A stretch of 64,000 nucleotides of DNA from an uncultured Rhodopila sp. (GCF_903915725.1 NZ_CAIWTY010000046.1:26533-90532), one strand, 5' to 3'. Positions 52,463-62,413 are shown, counted from the stretch's first letter. Notes: generated from the letters alone by a model not told the origin. Made by a program: numbers and translations.

Positions 52463-53994
52463 GCCTTCAGCCCCAGCTTCTCGGCCAACCCGATGCGCTG
52501 AAGTTTTCCGGTCGCGCCCTTGGGGATTTCTTTCACGAAAACGAACTTGCGTGGCACCTTGAACGGCGCCAGCCGCTCACCGGCAAAGGCCCGCAACTCG
52601 GTTTCCTTGGCCGAAAACCCGCCGCGCAGGACAATCGCCGCGGCAACCTCCTCGCCCAGCTTGGGGTGCGGCAGGCCGAAGGTCAGGCACTGCGCCACCG
52701 CCGGATGTTCGGACAGGATCTCGTCCACCTCCAGCGGGCTGACCTTCTCGCCGCCGCGGTTGATCAGCTCCTTCAGCCGCCCGGTCAGGCGGAGATAGCC
52801 GTCCGCGTCGATCACCCCCTGGTCGCCGGTGCGGAACCAGCCATCGGTGAACGCGGCGGCGTTGGCGGCCGGGTTGTTCTCATACCCGGCGGTGACGTTG
52901 CGGCCACGGATCACCACCTCGCCCAGTCCGCCGGGCGGCAGCAGCGCGCCGGATTCGTCCATGATCGCGACCTCCGGTCCGGCCGCGACGCCGACGCAGC
53001 CGGGGAAGCGCGGCCGGGGCGGCAGCGGGTTGGAGGCCATCTGGTGCGCCGCCTCCGTCATGCCGTACGACTCGACCAGCGGCACGCCGAACGCCTCTTC
53101 CATGGCAATCATCACCGGCCCGGGCAGCGAGGACGAGGAGGAGCGGATGAAGCGCAGCCGCCCCGCCTCGATCGCCGCCGTGTTGCGCGGCGCCAGCTCC
53201 AGGATCGTCTGGTGCATCGTCGGCACCGCAGTGTACCATGTCGGCCGCACCTCATTGAACCAGGCGAAGAAGCGGAACGCGTTGAAGCCGGGCGAGCAGG
53301 ACACCGACCCGCCGGCCGCCAGGCTGCTGAGCACGCCGGCAATCAATCCGTGAATGTGGAACAGCGGCATGATGTTGAGGCAGACATCATCCGCCTTCAG
53401 CTTCAGGATCGCCCCGATATTGTAGGCCGAGGCGGTCACGTTGATGTGGCGCAGCGGCACGATCTTCGGCCGCGACGTGGTGCCGGAGGTATGCAGCACC
53501 AGCGCGACATCCTCCGCCGTTGCCTCGCCCGGCCGCGCGGGAACGCCCACCATCCCGGGCGGCGGTTGCAATACGAAGGCGCCGGCCGGACCGTCCGCCT
53601 CCGGCAGCAATTCCACCACCGGGATGCCCTTGGCCGCGGCGGCGGCGCGGGCCGGGGTTTCCGCACCGGCCTGCACCACCAGGACGCTGGCGTTCAGGTC
53701 GCTCAGGTAGAAGGCGAATTCCTCGGCCTTGTAGGCCGGGTTCAGCGGCGCGGTAACGGCCCCGCAGGCGATCGTCACGAACGCAGCCGCGGCCTCCGGC
53801 CCGTTCGGCAGCACCAGCGCCACGCGGTCGCCGCGGCCAATGCCCATCGCGTTCAGGTCGCCCACCGTCTGGCGCGCCAGAGCCCGCAACCCGCCGTGCG
53901 TCAGCCACGGCCGATCGGGAGCGCCAAGGGCGGGGGCGCCGCCGGCGCCGCGGAGCAGCAGGGCCGAAACCGTGTCGGCGGGATAGTGGGTCAT
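52459..53994 (-). CDS. Acyl-CoA synthetase, AMP-forming (second copy)
   Basis: A 511-residue AMP-dependent ligase. LVLHTSGTTSRPKIVPLRHI binds ATP; LVESYGMTEAAHQMASNP and TDGWFRTGDQGVIDADGYLR follow, then GRLKELINRGGEKVSPLEVD. The A10 Lys is in PKGATGKLQRIGL. The sequence is close to oxalate/acyl-CoA ligases of the Pcs60 type. The substrate is unknown. It overlaps the PanE-like gene by ATGA, so the pair is co-translated. GGGAG precedes its ATG at 53994. Confidence 0.9.
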   Translation of the reverse strand: MTHYPADTVSALLLRGAGGAPALGAPDRPWLTHGGLRALARQTVGDLNAMGIGRGDRVALVLPNGPEAAAAFVTIACGAVTAPLNPAYKAEEFAFYLSDLNASVLVVQAGAETPARAAAAAKGIPVVELLPEADGPAGAFVLQPPPGMVGVPARPGEATAEDVALVLHTSGTTSRPKIVPLRHINVTASAYNIGAILKLKADDVCLNIMPLFHIHGLIAGVLSSLAAGGSVSCSPGFNAFRFFAWFNEVRPTWYTAVPTMHQTILELAPRNTAAIEAGRLRFIRSSSSSLPGPVMIAMEEAFGVPLVESYGMTEAAHQMASNPLPPRPRFPGCVGVAAGPEVAIMDESGALLPPGGLGEVVIRGRNVTAGYENNPAANAAAFTDGWFRTGDQGVIDADGYLRLTGRLKELINRGGEKVSPLEVDEILSEHPAVAQCLTFGLPHPKLGEEVAAAIVLRGGFSAKETELRAFAGERLAPFKVPRKFVFVKEIPKGATGKLQRIGLAEKLGLKA

Positions 53995-54131
53995 CGGTAT
54001 GCTCCCGTCATGGCGCTCGGTCCTGGCACAGCACGAAGCGTGCCGGCTGGCAAGACACGCGCCGCTGAACGATGTGATGCGACGCCGGAGCGCACGCCGC
54101 GTTAGCCCCCGGCACCACTACGGGAGCCGTC

Positions 54132-54968
54132 ATGGCCGAGGCCGGCGAACAGTCGCCCCATCTGGATCAAAAGGAACAACGCCAGGCCGCCGCCGGGGCG
54201 CCGATGGGCGCGATCGTGATCCACGAGATCGTGCGCGACCAGGGCGAGGAGGAACTCGAACGCTCGTTCAGCGGCCTCGCCTGGTCCGGCGTGGCGGCTG
54301 GACTGTCCATCGGCTTTTCCTTCCTGGTGCAGGCGACCTTGCAGGGCCGGATGCCCGACACGCCGTGGCGTCCGCTGGTGGCCGGGTTCGGCTACTCCGT
54401 CGGGTTTCTGATCGTCATCCTCGGGCGGCAGCAGTTGTTCACGGAAACCACCCTGACGGCGGTGATCCCGGCGCTGACCCGGCGCAACCTGATGACCACG
54501 ATGATGACGTTGCGGGTCTGGGCGATCGTGCTGGCCGCCAATCTGGCGGCGACCTGGGTGTTCGCCGGCATCGTCACATACTCGGGTGTGTTTCATGCGC
54601 CGACAGTCCAGGCGATGGCGGAACTGTCCGCCCACACCATGGACGGGACCGTCTGGCACACCTTTCTCGGCGGCGGCGCGGCCGGCTGGCTTATCGGCCT
54701 GATGGTCTGGCTGCTGCCAGGGGCGGGCCCGAGCCGCCCGCTGATCATCATTCTGCTGACCTACGTGGTCGCGATCTGCCAGTTCCCGCACATCATCGCG
54801 GGGTCGGTTGAGGCAGCCTATGGCGTGCTGACGGGCGCGGCGACGCTCGGCGACTACGCGTTCCGCTTTCTGCTGCCGACGCTGCTGGGCAATGCCGCCG
54901 GAGGCACCATTCTCGCCGCGCTGCTGAATCATGCCCCGCTGGCCGGCGAGTTGTCCGCGGCGGAGTAA
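54132..54968 (+). CDS. Formate/nitrite transporter family channel
   Basis: A 278-residue protein with six hydrophobic helices. It has GLAWSGVAAGLSIGFSFLVQ, GYSVGFLIVILGRQQLFTET (the FNT signature region) and VVAICQFPHIIAGSVEAAYG, close to the YfdC-like branch. FNT channels pass formate, nitrite or hydrosulfide. A charged N-terminal 45-residue segment precedes the first helix. GGGAG precedes the ATG. No formate or nitrite enzyme is next to it. Confidence 0.9.
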   Translation: MAEAGEQSPHLDQKEQRQAAAGAPMGAIVIHEIVRDQGEEELERSFSGLAWSGVAAGLSIGFSFLVQATLQGRMPDTPWRPLVAGFGYSVGFLIVILGRQQLFTETTLTAVIPALTRRNLMTTMMTLRVWAIVLAANLAATWVFAGIVTYSGVFHAPTVQAMAELSAHTMDGTVWHTFLGGGAAGWLIGLMVWLLPGAGPSRPLIIILLTYVVAICQFPHIIAGSVEAAYGVLTGAATLGDYAFRFLLPTLLGNAAGGTILAALLNHAPLAGELSAAE

Positions 54969-55013
54969 TACCAGCCGGCGTTGGCTTTGACCGGTCGGCA
55001 GGCTGCCCGTATC

Positions 55014-55095
55014 GTCATCTCGGCCGCAGGCCCGCCATCCACGCCTTTGCTCACACGGAGAAAAAGCGTGGATGCCGACCTTCGTCGGCATGACG
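55014..55095. repeat. Inverted pair of REP-like hairpins, two stem variants
   Basis: A left copy with a decayed stem (GTCAT then GGCCGCAGGCC, tail ATCCACGCCTTTG) at 55014-55049 and an inverted copy with GCCGAC, loop CTTC, stem GTCGGC at 55061-55095. The spacer is short and A-rich. Located downstream of the FNT gene. Confidence 0.8.
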
Positions 55096-55153
55096 GGGCG
55101 GCTGCGCCCGAGAGTCGAGGTCACTGCCGGTTGGTATGATGTCGTGAGAGACG

Positions 55154-55573
55154 CTATTCCTGCGCCGAAATCTGCGTGGCAGCCGGCGTGCCTACGGGCC
55201 GCTCGTCCGGGAAGTTACGCTGTTGGGCGCTGCGCGGCGACGGGCTGTCGTTCGGCAACGCGCGCAGGCTGCGAGCCACCCGGCGCATCGCGTACCAGGT
55301 CTTCAGATCCTTGACCGTCACGAAGCCTTTGCCATCAATATCGATATCGCTGAAATGCCTGGCGACGAGCGGGAAGCCATCCTTGGCTTCCTCCAGGGTC
55401 AGATGCCCGTCCGCCGCCGCATTGGCCTTGGCGAAACGCTGCTGCCAATTCATGTGAGCCTGGCGAGTCGGAGCAGCAACCTCGTTCGCCGGCGGATCGT
55501 CGGCCCGGGCAGCGACCGGAAGAACCGGCAGCATCAGCATCGGCAGCAATAACACGCTCAAGAGACGACGCAT
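55154..55573 (-). CDS. Secreted EF-hand domain protein
   Basis: A 139-residue protein. A signal peptide (RRLLSVLLLPMLMLPVLPVA, then ARAD) directs export. Two degenerate EF-hand loops follow (ANAAADGHLTLEEA and SDIDIDGKGFVTVKDL) with Asp/Gly at calcium positions. The C-terminal tail (about 40 residues) is Pro/Ser/Arg-rich and probably disordered. It probably binds Ca2+ in the periplasm; the role is unknown. The ATG at 55573 is chosen because it gives a clean signal peptide. Confidence 0.85.
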   Translation of the reverse strand: MRRLLSVLLLPMLMLPVLPVAARADDPPANEVAAPTRQAHMNWQQRFAKANAAADGHLTLEEAKDGFPLVARHFSDIDIDGKGFVTVKDLKTWYAMRRVARSLRALPNDSPSPRSAQQRNFPDERPVGTPAATQISAQE

Positions 55574-55887
55574 GGTCTTCTCACCTGATTCAGTTGATGA
55601 TCGGCGAGCGTAGCGGGCTTTGTTTAATGAAAAGTAAATGGCACGCTTTTTTGACGGCTTCGGCGGCGACGGAAGCGGTGGAGTATCTCGGCATTGAGAT
55701 TTCTCCCTACACGCGGGAGTTCGCGTTACGGGCCGGTCGCTGCGGCAGTTGACCAGGGCGTCCGGGCCGTCGCCCGGTGATCGGGCCTGCCTCGCGTTCG
55801 GCCAGCAGCGGCGGGTTGCCGTCTTCACGACCGGGCGGCATTGGGATGAGCGTGTTCAGGCTGCGGCCGAGATCCCTTTCCGGCCGG
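55574..55887. other. 314-bp gap, no gene supported
   Basis: The region next to 55574 is A+T-rich (GTTTAATGAAAAGTAAATGG) and probably holds the promoter of the EF-hand gene. The rest has no recognisable feature on either strand. Confidence 0.5.
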
Positions 55888-56964
55888 CTACCGCAGCGCT
55901 GCAGCGACCGCCCGGATAGCGAAATCGACGCCCGCCGCATCGACGTCGAGATGGGTGCAGGCGCGCGCCCGGTATGTCCCGACCGTGGACAGCATCACGC
56001 CATGGATGCGAACCCGCGCCGCCAGTTCATCGGCAGTCAGTCCCGACTGCCGCGTGTCGAAGAACACAAGGTTGGTTTCCGGTTCATCGACCGTCAGCCG
56101 GGGAACCTCAGCCAGCCCACGCGCCAACCGGCGCGCGTTGGCGTGATCCTCGGCCAGCCGCTCGACATTGTGGTCCAGCGCAAACAGGCACGCCGCCGCG
56201 CAGATCCCGGCCTGGCGCAGCGAACCGCCAAGGCGCTGCTTCCAGCGCCATGCCTCGTCGATGAAGCCGGCGGTCCCGCACAGCACCGCCCCGAGCGGCG
56301 CCCCCAGGCCCTTGGTGAAATCCAGCCAGACGGAATCGCAGCCCGCCGCCATGTCCCGGGCTGACACCCCGGACGCGACCACGGCGTTCATCAGCCGCGC
56401 CCCATCCATGTGCGTCTTCATCCCAAGCGCATGCGCCGTGCCCAGCACATCGTCCAGCAGCGCCTGCGGCCACACCGAGCCGCCGCCGGCATTGGCGGTC
56501 TGCTCCACCTCCACCAGCGTCTGCGGCGGGGCATTGCGCCGCTTCTCGCGCAGCGCCGCCGTCAGCGTGGCGCTGTCGAACATCCCGCGCTCGCCGCGCA
56601 GGCCGAGCACCACCGCGCCGGCCAGGGCGCCCGGCCCGCCGCCCTCATTGATGACGATGTGGGAGTCCTCATGCGCCATGATCTCGTCGCCAGGGCGGCA
56701 ATGCACCAGGATGGCGATCTGGTTGCACATGGTGCCCGACGGCAGGAACATCGCCGCCTGCTTGCCGGTCAGCGCCGCGACCCGGTCGCACAGCGCCTCG
56801 ATCGTCGGGTCGTCGCCGTGCTGTTCATCGCCGACGTCCGCCCGCATCATCGCCTGCTTCATCGCGGCAGAGGGGCGGGTCTGGGTGTCCGAATACAGGT
56901 TCACCCGCACGGGCGGGAGAGACCGGTCCGGCCTGAGGGGCGCATAAAGCGGCGCGTAAACCAT
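55888..56964 (-). CDS. ltaE: Low-specificity L-threonine aldolase family protein
   Basis: A 358-residue PLP enzyme cleaving threonine (or allo-threonine) to glycine and acetaldehyde. VNLYSDTQTRPSAAMKQAMM, then DVGDEQHGDDPTIEALCDRV, and the internal aldimine Lys in SVWLDFTKGLGAPLGAVLCG are clear; the HMDGARLMNAVVA segment is also typical. The ATG at 56964 follows GGAG; longer frames are not plausible. It is 11 bases from the COQ10/RatA-like gene and could share its transcript with lipA. Confidence 0.92.
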   Translation of the reverse strand: MVYAPLYAPLRPDRSLPPVRVNLYSDTQTRPSAAMKQAMMRADVGDEQHGDDPTIEALCDRVAALTGKQAAMFLPSGTMCNQIAILVHCRPGDEIMAHEDSHIVINEGGGPGALAGAVVLGLRGERGMFDSATLTAALREKRRNAPPQTLVEVEQTANAGGGSVWPQALLDDVLGTAHALGMKTHMDGARLMNAVVASGVSARDMAAGCDSVWLDFTKGLGAPLGAVLCGTAGFIDEAWRWKQRLGGSLRQAGICAAACLFALDHNVERLAEDHANARRLARGLAEVPRLTVDEPETNLVFFDTRQSGLTADELAARVRIHGVMLSTVGTYRARACTHLDVDAAGVDFAIRAVAAALR

Positions 56965-56975
56965 GCGGCTGGCTC

Positions 56976-57419
56976 CTAGGAAGCAGGCGGCGCACCATAG
57001 ATGTCCCGGGCGCGGTTGAGGAAGGCCCGCACCATCCGCTTGACCGCTTCGTTGAACACCACGCCGATAGCCGCCTGAAGAATCCGGCTGCGGAACTCGA
57101 AATCGACGAAGAACCCGACCTCGGTACCGGTGCCCCGCGGCGTGAAGCTCCATTCGTTATTGAGGTAGCGGAAGGGACCGTCCTCATACGCCACCGTCAC
57201 CCGCTTCGGTCGCTCCAGCGTCACCCGGCTGGTGAAGCTTTCGCGAAACGGCCCGAAGCCGATGGTCAAATCGGCCACGAGCTGACGCTCGGTACGGGTG
57301 CGCACGCGGGACGCCACGCACCATGGCAGGAACTGCGGATATTTGCCGACATCGGCGACGATGTCGAACAATTGCTCCGGCGTATAAGGAACAACCTTGC
57401 GCTCGGCGTGGGTCGGCAT
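56976..57419 (-). CDS. SRPBCC protein, coenzyme Q-binding COQ10 / RatA-like
   Basis: A 147-residue START/Bet v1-fold protein. PYTPEQLFDIVADVGKYPQF and LPWCVASRVRTRTERQLVAD lie in the first half; FFVDFEFRSRILQAAIGVVF closes it. Mitochondrial COQ10 binds ubiquinone and supports respiration; RatA is the bacterial homologue sometimes called a ribosome-association toxin. Downstream of lipA with a one-base TGATG overlap, it fits the COQ10-like role better than a toxin-antitoxin one, because no RatB is adjacent. Confidence 0.88.
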   Translation of the reverse strand: MPTHAERKVVPYTPEQLFDIVADVGKYPQFLPWCVASRVRTRTERQLVADLTIGFGPFRESFTSRVTLERPKRVTVAYEDGPFRYLNNEWSFTPRGTGTEVGFFVDFEFRSRILQAAIGVVFNEAVKRMVRAFLNRARDIYGAPPAS

Positions 57420-58438
57420 CAGGGGCCGGGCGGTGTCGGCTTCGCATCCGTCATCGCTTGCCTGGCGTCGCGCAAGGCGGCGAAATCGGCGTCGGCGTGG
57501 TACGAACTGCGGGTGAGCGGGGTGGCGGACACCAGCAGGAAACCCTTGGCGCGCGCGGTGGAGGCATAGTCGGCAAACTCGTCCGGGGTGACGAAGCGAT
57601 CGACCGCGGCATGCTTGACGGTGGGCTGAAGGTATTGCCCGATGGTCAGGAAATCGACATCGGCGATGCGCAGGTCGTCCATGACCTGGGCGATCTCGGT
57701 GCGGGATTCGCCCAGGCCGACCATCAGGCCGGATTTGGTGAAGATGGCGGGATCGAGGCGTTTGACCGAGTCGAGCAGGCGCAGCGATTGGTAGTAGCGG
57801 GCGCCGGGACGGATGTTCGGATACAGCCGGGGCACGGTTTCCAGATTGTGGTTGAACACGTCCGGGCGGGCGGCGGCCACGATCTCGACGCCGCCGGGCT
57901 TGCGCAGGAAGTCCGGCGTGAGCACCTCGATCGTGGTCTCCGGCGCGGCGGCGCGGATCGCACCGATCACGGCGGCGAAATGGGCGGCGCCGCCATCGGG
58001 CAGGTCGTCGCGGTCCACCGAGGTGATCACCACGTGCAGTAGCCCCATTTTGGCTACGGCGTCCGCCACCCGGTTCGGCTCATCCGCCGCCAGCGGGCCC
58101 GGCAGACCGGTGCGGACGTTGCAGAAGCTGCACGCCCGGGTGCAGGTGTCGCCCATGATCATCATGGTGGCATGCCGATGCGACCAGCATTCGCCGATAT
58201 TCGGGCAGGCGGCCTCCTCGCAGACGGTGACCAGGCCATGCTCGCGGATCAGGGTACGGGTCTGATGATAGACCGGGTGCGTCGGCGCCTTGACCCTGAT
58301 CCAGGCCGGCTTGCGCTGGATCGGGTTGTCCGGCCGGTTGGCTTTCTCCGGATGCCGAGCCGGTGCCGCGGCTGCAGCCGCCGGTGGTCCCGGCGGTTGG
58401 CCGTTGCGATGGTCGATGGTCAGGCGTGTTGTTGTCAT
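57419..58438 (-). CDS. lipA: Lipoyl synthase
   Basis: A 339-residue radical-SAM enzyme inserting two sulfurs into octanoyl chains of lipoyl domains. The auxiliary cluster motif is C-x4-C-x5-C ([12 protein letters not shown]) and the SAM cluster CxxxCxxC is CTRACSFC. The conserved C-terminal serine of RSSYHAD ligates the auxiliary cluster. The N-terminal leader of about 50 residues is Ala/Pro-rich. The ATG at 58438 is chosen; longer frames are non-conserved. It is coupled to the COQ10-like gene. Confidence 0.97.
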   Translation of the reverse strand: MTTTRLTIDHRNGQPPGPPAAAAAAPARHPEKANRPDNPIQRKPAWIRVKAPTHPVYHQTRTLIREHGLVTVCEEAACPNIGECWSHRHATMMIMGDTCTRACSFCNVRTGLPGPLAADEPNRVADAVAKMGLLHVVITSVDRDDLPDGGAAHFAAVIGAIRAAAPETTIEVLTPDFLRKPGGVEIVAAARPDVFNHNLETVPRLYPNIRPGARYYQSLRLLDSVKRLDPAIFTKSGLMVGLGESRTEIAQVMDDLRIADVDFLTIGQYLQPTVKHAAVDRFVTPDEFADYASTARAKGFLLVSATPLTRSSYHADADFAALRDARQAMTDAKPTPPGP

Positions 58439-58750
58439 GGCGCGGCAGATGTGGACGGGAGGCATGGAACCGTCAAGCCGGACTTCACCGGGACGCCCGT
58501 ACCGGTGAGGCCCCGGCGATCGCGCCGCATCCCCGCCATGGCATGCGGGTCTCGATATGCTCATGCGGTCTCGATTGCGGCTCTCCGGGTGCGGCACGAG
58601 ATGATGCGGGGAATTATTGCACTTTTTTTACCTTGGCATCGATTTGCCAATCGGGCGTATGATCCGATGCTCGGAATGAATATCGTGGCGGTAGGGGCTC
58701 AGGACGGGATGGCAGCCACCGGCCGCCACCGCGGGGGATAAACGTAGGGT
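58439..58750. promoter_or_regulatory. 312-bp divergent gap with an 18-bp palindromic site
   Basis: No gene is supported. TTGGCATCGATTTGCCAA at 58633-58650 is a TTGGCA-N6-TGCCAA inverted repeat with a T-rich tract before it and a TATGAT at 58659-58664 that could be a -10 element for the plus-strand gene. The rest of the gap is featureless. Whether the palindrome is an operator is unproven. Confidence 0.4.
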
Positions 58751-60016
58751 ATGGCAATCGAATGCGAGCTGACGATCAATTTCGCCACTGCCGGCAACAG
58801 CCTGGCTTATCTCGGCGGCGGTTGGGCCCGGTCCGAGCCGGAGTTCTCCTGGGGCGTCGGCGCTGAAAGCCATCTGGTTCTGCCGCGGCTCGAAGCGGCT
58901 GACGAATACATCCTGACCCTCGATGTGGTGCCGTTCATCCACCCGCCGGAACTGCCGTGCCAAAGGCTGATCGTATCGATCAACGACACCGTCGTCGGCT
59001 CGACCGAGCTGTCCCGGCCGACATTGCTGGCCTACCGGATTCCGGCCGGCCTCGCCCGCCGCTCGGACCGCATGCTGATCACGCTGCAGCACCCCGACGC
59101 GGCCCGCCCGCGGGATTTTTCCGACACCGGCGACGACCGCTATCTGGCGTTTTCGCTGTCGGAGGCAAAGGTTTTTAGCGTCAATGCGTCGGACGTCCCG
59201 CCCGGCGCCAGGCTGCCGGCGGGCCTGATGCTGGGACCGACGAACGAACGCTCCTTCGGCGCCCGCGGCCATGGCGACCTGACGGAATGGGCAATGTCGC
59301 GCACCGGGCTGACGATTCCGGAGATCGCGCTGAAGTTCGAATCGCTGGGGGAAAATTGCGAGTTCGGGCTGTTCCAGCGGCGTTGCGACGCCGAACCGCT
59401 CGGCCTGCTGCGATTCTCAAGCACGTTCATGCGCAACCTGATCCGCGGCATCGACAACGGATTTGAGGGTCTCGGCACAATCGACGACATCGATCCGCGG
59501 CTGGAAGGCGGTCCGCGCAAGGAGTACATGATCCACGAGAAGAAGTACACGCTCGTGTACCACACCTTCGTCTACGAAGGGCAACGCAGCATCTGGCTGA
59601 TGCGCGAACAGGAATCCGCCCGGCTGACCTTCCTCCGCCGCAAGTTCATGGAGGAGCTGGAGGCGACGGACAAGATTTTCGTCTACAAGTTCGGCGCCAC
59701 GGTGTCGGAGGAGGAGATCCTGCCGCTGCATATGGCGCTCAACCGCTATGGCGACGCCACTCTGCTCTGGGTCGTGCTGGCCGAACGCGATCGGCCCGCC
59801 GGCACGGTGGAGGTCGTCATGCCCGGTCTGCTCAAGGGGTATATCGACCGGTTCGCGCCCGCGGATAACGCCCACGACCTGTCGTTCGACGGCTGGTTGC
59901 GGGTCTGCGCCAATGCCTACGTGCTGTCGCGGCTGCAGAAATCGGCCAGGACCGCCGCCGCCGGGGAGCCGGAGCCGGAAGATGCGCCGGCAGAGGCAGA
60001 GACCGGCGAAGCATGA
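58751..60016 (+). CDS. Conserved protein of unknown function (SLGENCEFG motif)
   Basis: A 421-residue soluble protein. The N-terminal 150 residues look like a beta-sandwich (LTINFATAGNSLAYLGGGWA, then FIHPPELPCQRLIVSINDTV). The second half begins with FESLGENCEFGLFQRRCDAE and PLGLLRFSSTF, a motif I have seen in papain-like DUF1796-type proteins that often accompany glycosyltransferase genes. No cysteine protease triad is certain. The tail is Glu/Pro-rich. It overlaps the HAD phosphatase gene by ATGA, so the two act or are regulated together. No function is assigned. Confidence 0.6.
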   Translation: MAIECELTINFATAGNSLAYLGGGWARSEPEFSWGVGAESHLVLPRLEAADEYILTLDVVPFIHPPELPCQRLIVSINDTVVGSTELSRPTLLAYRIPAGLARRSDRMLITLQHPDAARPRDFSDTGDDRYLAFSLSEAKVFSVNASDVPPGARLPAGLMLGPTNERSFGARGHGDLTEWAMSRTGLTIPEIALKFESLGENCEFGLFQRRCDAEPLGLLRFSSTFMRNLIRGIDNGFEGLGTIDDIDPRLEGGPRKEYMIHEKKYTLVYHTFVYEGQRSIWLMREQESARLTFLRRKFMEELEATDKIFVYKFGATVSEEEILPLHMALNRYGDATLLWVVLAERDRPAGTVEVVMPGLLKGYIDRFAPADNAHDLSFDGWLRVCANAYVLSRLQKSARTAAAGEPEPEDAPAEAETGEA

Positions 60017-60672
60017 GCCAACCGCCCGGGTCCGGCCGACCCTCCGTCCTCCTCTATGACTGGGACAACACGCTGGTGGACGGCTGGGCCGGCATTACCG
60101 CCGCGCTGAACGCGGTGTTCGCTGAGTTCGGCCATCCGTTATGGACCAAGGAAGACACCAGGAACCGCGTCCGGGTGTCGTTGCGCGAGAGCTTCCCGGT
60201 GATGTTCGGCGACCGGTGGGAGCATGCGCGGACGATCTTCTATGCAAGCCTGACCGGGCAGCACCTCGATCACGTCGCGCCGATGCCCGCCGCCGAGGCC
60301 CTTCTGGAGGCCGGGAGCGGCTGGCCGCAGGGCGTGGTGTCCAACAAGGCCGGCGAATTCCTGCGGCGGGAGGTGACCCATCTCGGGTGGGACCGTTTCT
60401 TCGGCCCGGTCGTCGGCGCTGGCGACGCGGCCATCGACAAGCCCGACCCGGCGCCATTGCATCTTGCACTGCGGCAAATCGGCCACAGAGCAAGCCGATC
60501 GGTGTGGTACATGGGCGATACCGCGCTGGACATGCAGGCGGCGCGCGCTGCCGGCGCCACTGCGGTGTTAATTGGCGATGCAGCGCATGATGGAGGAGTT
60601 GAACAGGCCGCTCCGGATATCCACTTCCCATCTGCCATTGTTTTGGCTGCACGTTTACGTGAGCTTGCGTGA
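60013..60672 (+). CDS. HAD-superfamily phosphatase, phosphoglycolate phosphatase-like
   Basis: A 219-residue hydrolase. The nucleophile motif is DWDNTLVDGWAG (DxDxT at about residue 16); a helical cap follows; QGVVSNKAGEFLRREVTHLG has the motif-II Ser and motif-III Lys is probably in DKPDPAPLHLAL; SVWYMGDTALDMQAARAAGA carries the metal-binding Asp pair. The best-known relative is Gph. It overlaps the preceding unknown gene by ATGA and is 104 bases before hfq. Its substrate is not readable. Confidence 0.88.
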   Translation: MSQPPGSGRPSVLLYDWDNTLVDGWAGITAALNAVFAEFGHPLWTKEDTRNRVRVSLRESFPVMFGDRWEHARTIFYASLTGQHLDHVAPMPAAEALLEAGSGWPQGVVSNKAGEFLRREVTHLGWDRFFGPVVGAGDAAIDKPDPAPLHLALRQIGHRASRSVWYMGDTALDMQAARAAGATAVLIGDAAHDGGVEQAAPDIHFPSAIVLAARLRELA

Positions 60673-60776
60673 AAAAGGGATCTTGCTAAAAGGCGACTGT
60701 CCGGCGGCCGTGCCACGAACCGCCGGGAACTTGATACCGACACGCTTTTCATTCAAAAAAAAGAAGGATTGTGGCC

Positions 60777-61067
60777 GTGGCCAACGAGAAATCGCAAAAC
60801 GTTCAGGACGTGTTCCTGAACCATGTGCGGAAAAGTAAAACACCGGTAACGGTGTTCCTTGTGAACGGTGTCAAGCTGCAGGGGATCATCACCTGGTTTG
60901 ACAATTTTTCCGTTCTGCTGCGCCGGGATGGGCATACCCAGCTCGTGTACAAGCATGCCATCAGCACGGTGATGCCGGGCGCGCCGATACAGTTGTTCGA
61001 CGCGACCAAGGTTGAAGGTGCTGCGGCTCCCACCCGGGAACTGAGCTCCGTGACCGGGAACGATTGA
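60777..61067 (+). CDS. hfq: RNA chaperone Hfq
   Basis: A 96-residue RNA chaperone. The Sm1 motif region ([20 protein letters not shown], then [20 protein letters not shown]) and the Sm2 signature YKHAIS are intact, followed by a variable tail. It forms a hexamer and helps small RNAs pair with mRNAs. AAGAAGGA ends 8 bases before the GTG at 60777, so I prefer this over the GTG at 60771, which is only 2 bases from it. It overlaps hflX by TTGA. Confidence 0.95.
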   Translation: MANEKSQNVQDVFLNHVRKSKTPVTVFLVNGVKLQGIITWFDNFSVLLRRDGHTQLVYKHAISTVMPGAPIQLFDATKVEGAAAPTRELSSVTGND

Positions 61068-62407
61068 TCGCTACGCCCCTCCACCAGGCCCAGCCGAGCC
61101 CGGACGGCGATGATGACGGGCTGCCCTCCGGCGGGCCAACTCGCGCGGCTGTCATCCTGCCCTGGGAACGCCAGGGCCGGGACGTCGCCAATGCAGACCA
61201 GCCGCGGGCCGCGGAAGCGCGGCTGGCCGAGGCCATCGGCCTGGCCGCGTCTATCGGGCTGATTGTCGTGCATACCGCGATCCTGCCGCTGCGCGCGCGG
61301 CGGCCGTCCATGCTTTTGGGCGAGGGCCAGGTTGCGGCTCAGGGCGAGGCGATCCGCGACAACCATGTCACCGTCGCGATCGTCGATGCGGCTTTAAGCC
61401 CCGTGCAGCAGCGCAACCTGGAGCGCGCCTGGAGCTGCAAGGTGATCGACCGGACCGGCCTGATCCTGGATATTTTCGGTGAACGCGCGGCGACCAAGGA
61501 GGGCACGCTCCAGGTCGAACTCGCGCACCTGGAATACCAGCGGTCGCGCCTGGTGCGGTCCTGGACCCACCTTGAGCGTCAGCGCGGCGGCTTCGGCTTC
61601 CTCGGCGGGCCCGGTGAAACCCAGATCGAAGCCGATCGGCGGTTGATCGATGAGCGGTTGGTCAGGCTGCACAAGGATCTGGAGAAGGTGCGGCGGACGC
61701 GCGGGCTGCACCGTTCCGCGCGGCAGCGGGTGCCGTTCCCGGTGGTCGCCCTGGTGGGCTACACCAATGCCGGTAAATCGACGCTGTTCAACACGCTGAC
61801 CGGCGCGGAGGTCACGGCGAAGGACCAGTTGTTCGCCACGCTCGACCCGACGATGCGCGGGCTGCGGCTGCCCTCCGGGCGGCGGGTGATCCTGTCCGAC
61901 ACCGTGGGATTCATCAGCGAACTGCCGCATGAGCTGGTGGAAGCGTTCCGCGCCACGCTGGAGGAAGTCTCCGAAGCCGACGTGATCCTGCATGTGCGCG
62001 ACGCCGCGCATCCGGAGACGATCGCCCAGCGCGGCGACGTGATCAAGGTGCTGGACGACATGGTTGCCGACGGCACCTTGGACGCGGACTGGCCGGACCG
62101 CACCATCGAGGTGCTAAACAAGGCGGATATGCTTGGCGGCGTGGCGGAGGTGCCGCTGCGCGAAGGCGCGGTGGCGGTGTCGGCCCTGACGGCCGAGGGC
62201 CTGGACATGCTTCTGGCCGCGATCGATCGGCGGATTGCCGAGGGCATGGAACTGGCCGACTACGACATCCCGCCGCAGGACGGGGCGCGGCTGGCCTGGC
62301 TGTACCAGCACGGCGAAGTGGTGCAGCGCTCGGATGACGATGCCGCGGTACATATGAAGGTGCGGTTGTTGCCGGCGGACCGGGCACGGTTCGAGCGGCG
62401 GGAGTAG
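61064..62407 (+). CDS. hflX: GTPase HflX
   Basis: A 447-residue ribosome-associated GTPase that splits stalled 70S ribosomes. The N-terminal domain ([18 protein letters not shown] region, then [20 protein letters not shown]) is followed by the glycine-rich [20 protein letters not shown] and [20 protein letters not shown]. The G domain has [12 protein letters not shown] (G1), DTVGFI (G3) and NKAD (G4). The only near start is TTG at 61064, overlapping the hfq stop by TTGA, so translation is coupled. Confidence 0.95.
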   Translation: MIATPLHQAQPSPDGDDDGLPSGGPTRAAVILPWERQGRDVANADQPRAAEARLAEAIGLAASIGLIVVHTAILPLRARRPSMLLGEGQVAAQGEAIRDNHVTVAIVDAALSPVQQRNLERAWSCKVIDRTGLILDIFGERAATKEGTLQVELAHLEYQRSRLVRSWTHLERQRGGFGFLGGPGETQIEADRRLIDERLVRLHKDLEKVRRTRGLHRSARQRVPFPVVALVGYTNAGKSTLFNTLTGAEVTAKDQLFATLDPTMRGLRLPSGRRVILSDTVGFISELPHELVEAFRATLEEVSEADVILHVRDAAHPETIAQRGDVIKVLDDMVADGTLDADWPDRTIEVLNKADMLGGVAEVPLREGAVAVSALTAEGLDMLLAAIDRRIAEGMELADYDIPPQDGARLAWLYQHGEVVQRSDDDAAVHMKVRLLPADRARFERRE

Positions 62408-62413
62408 CTTGCG

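Noticed and set aside
56976..57419. RatAB toxin-antitoxin system
   Set aside because: Only the RatA/COQ10-like gene is present, fused by overlap to lipA; no ratB gene is adjacent, and the COQ10-like role fits better.
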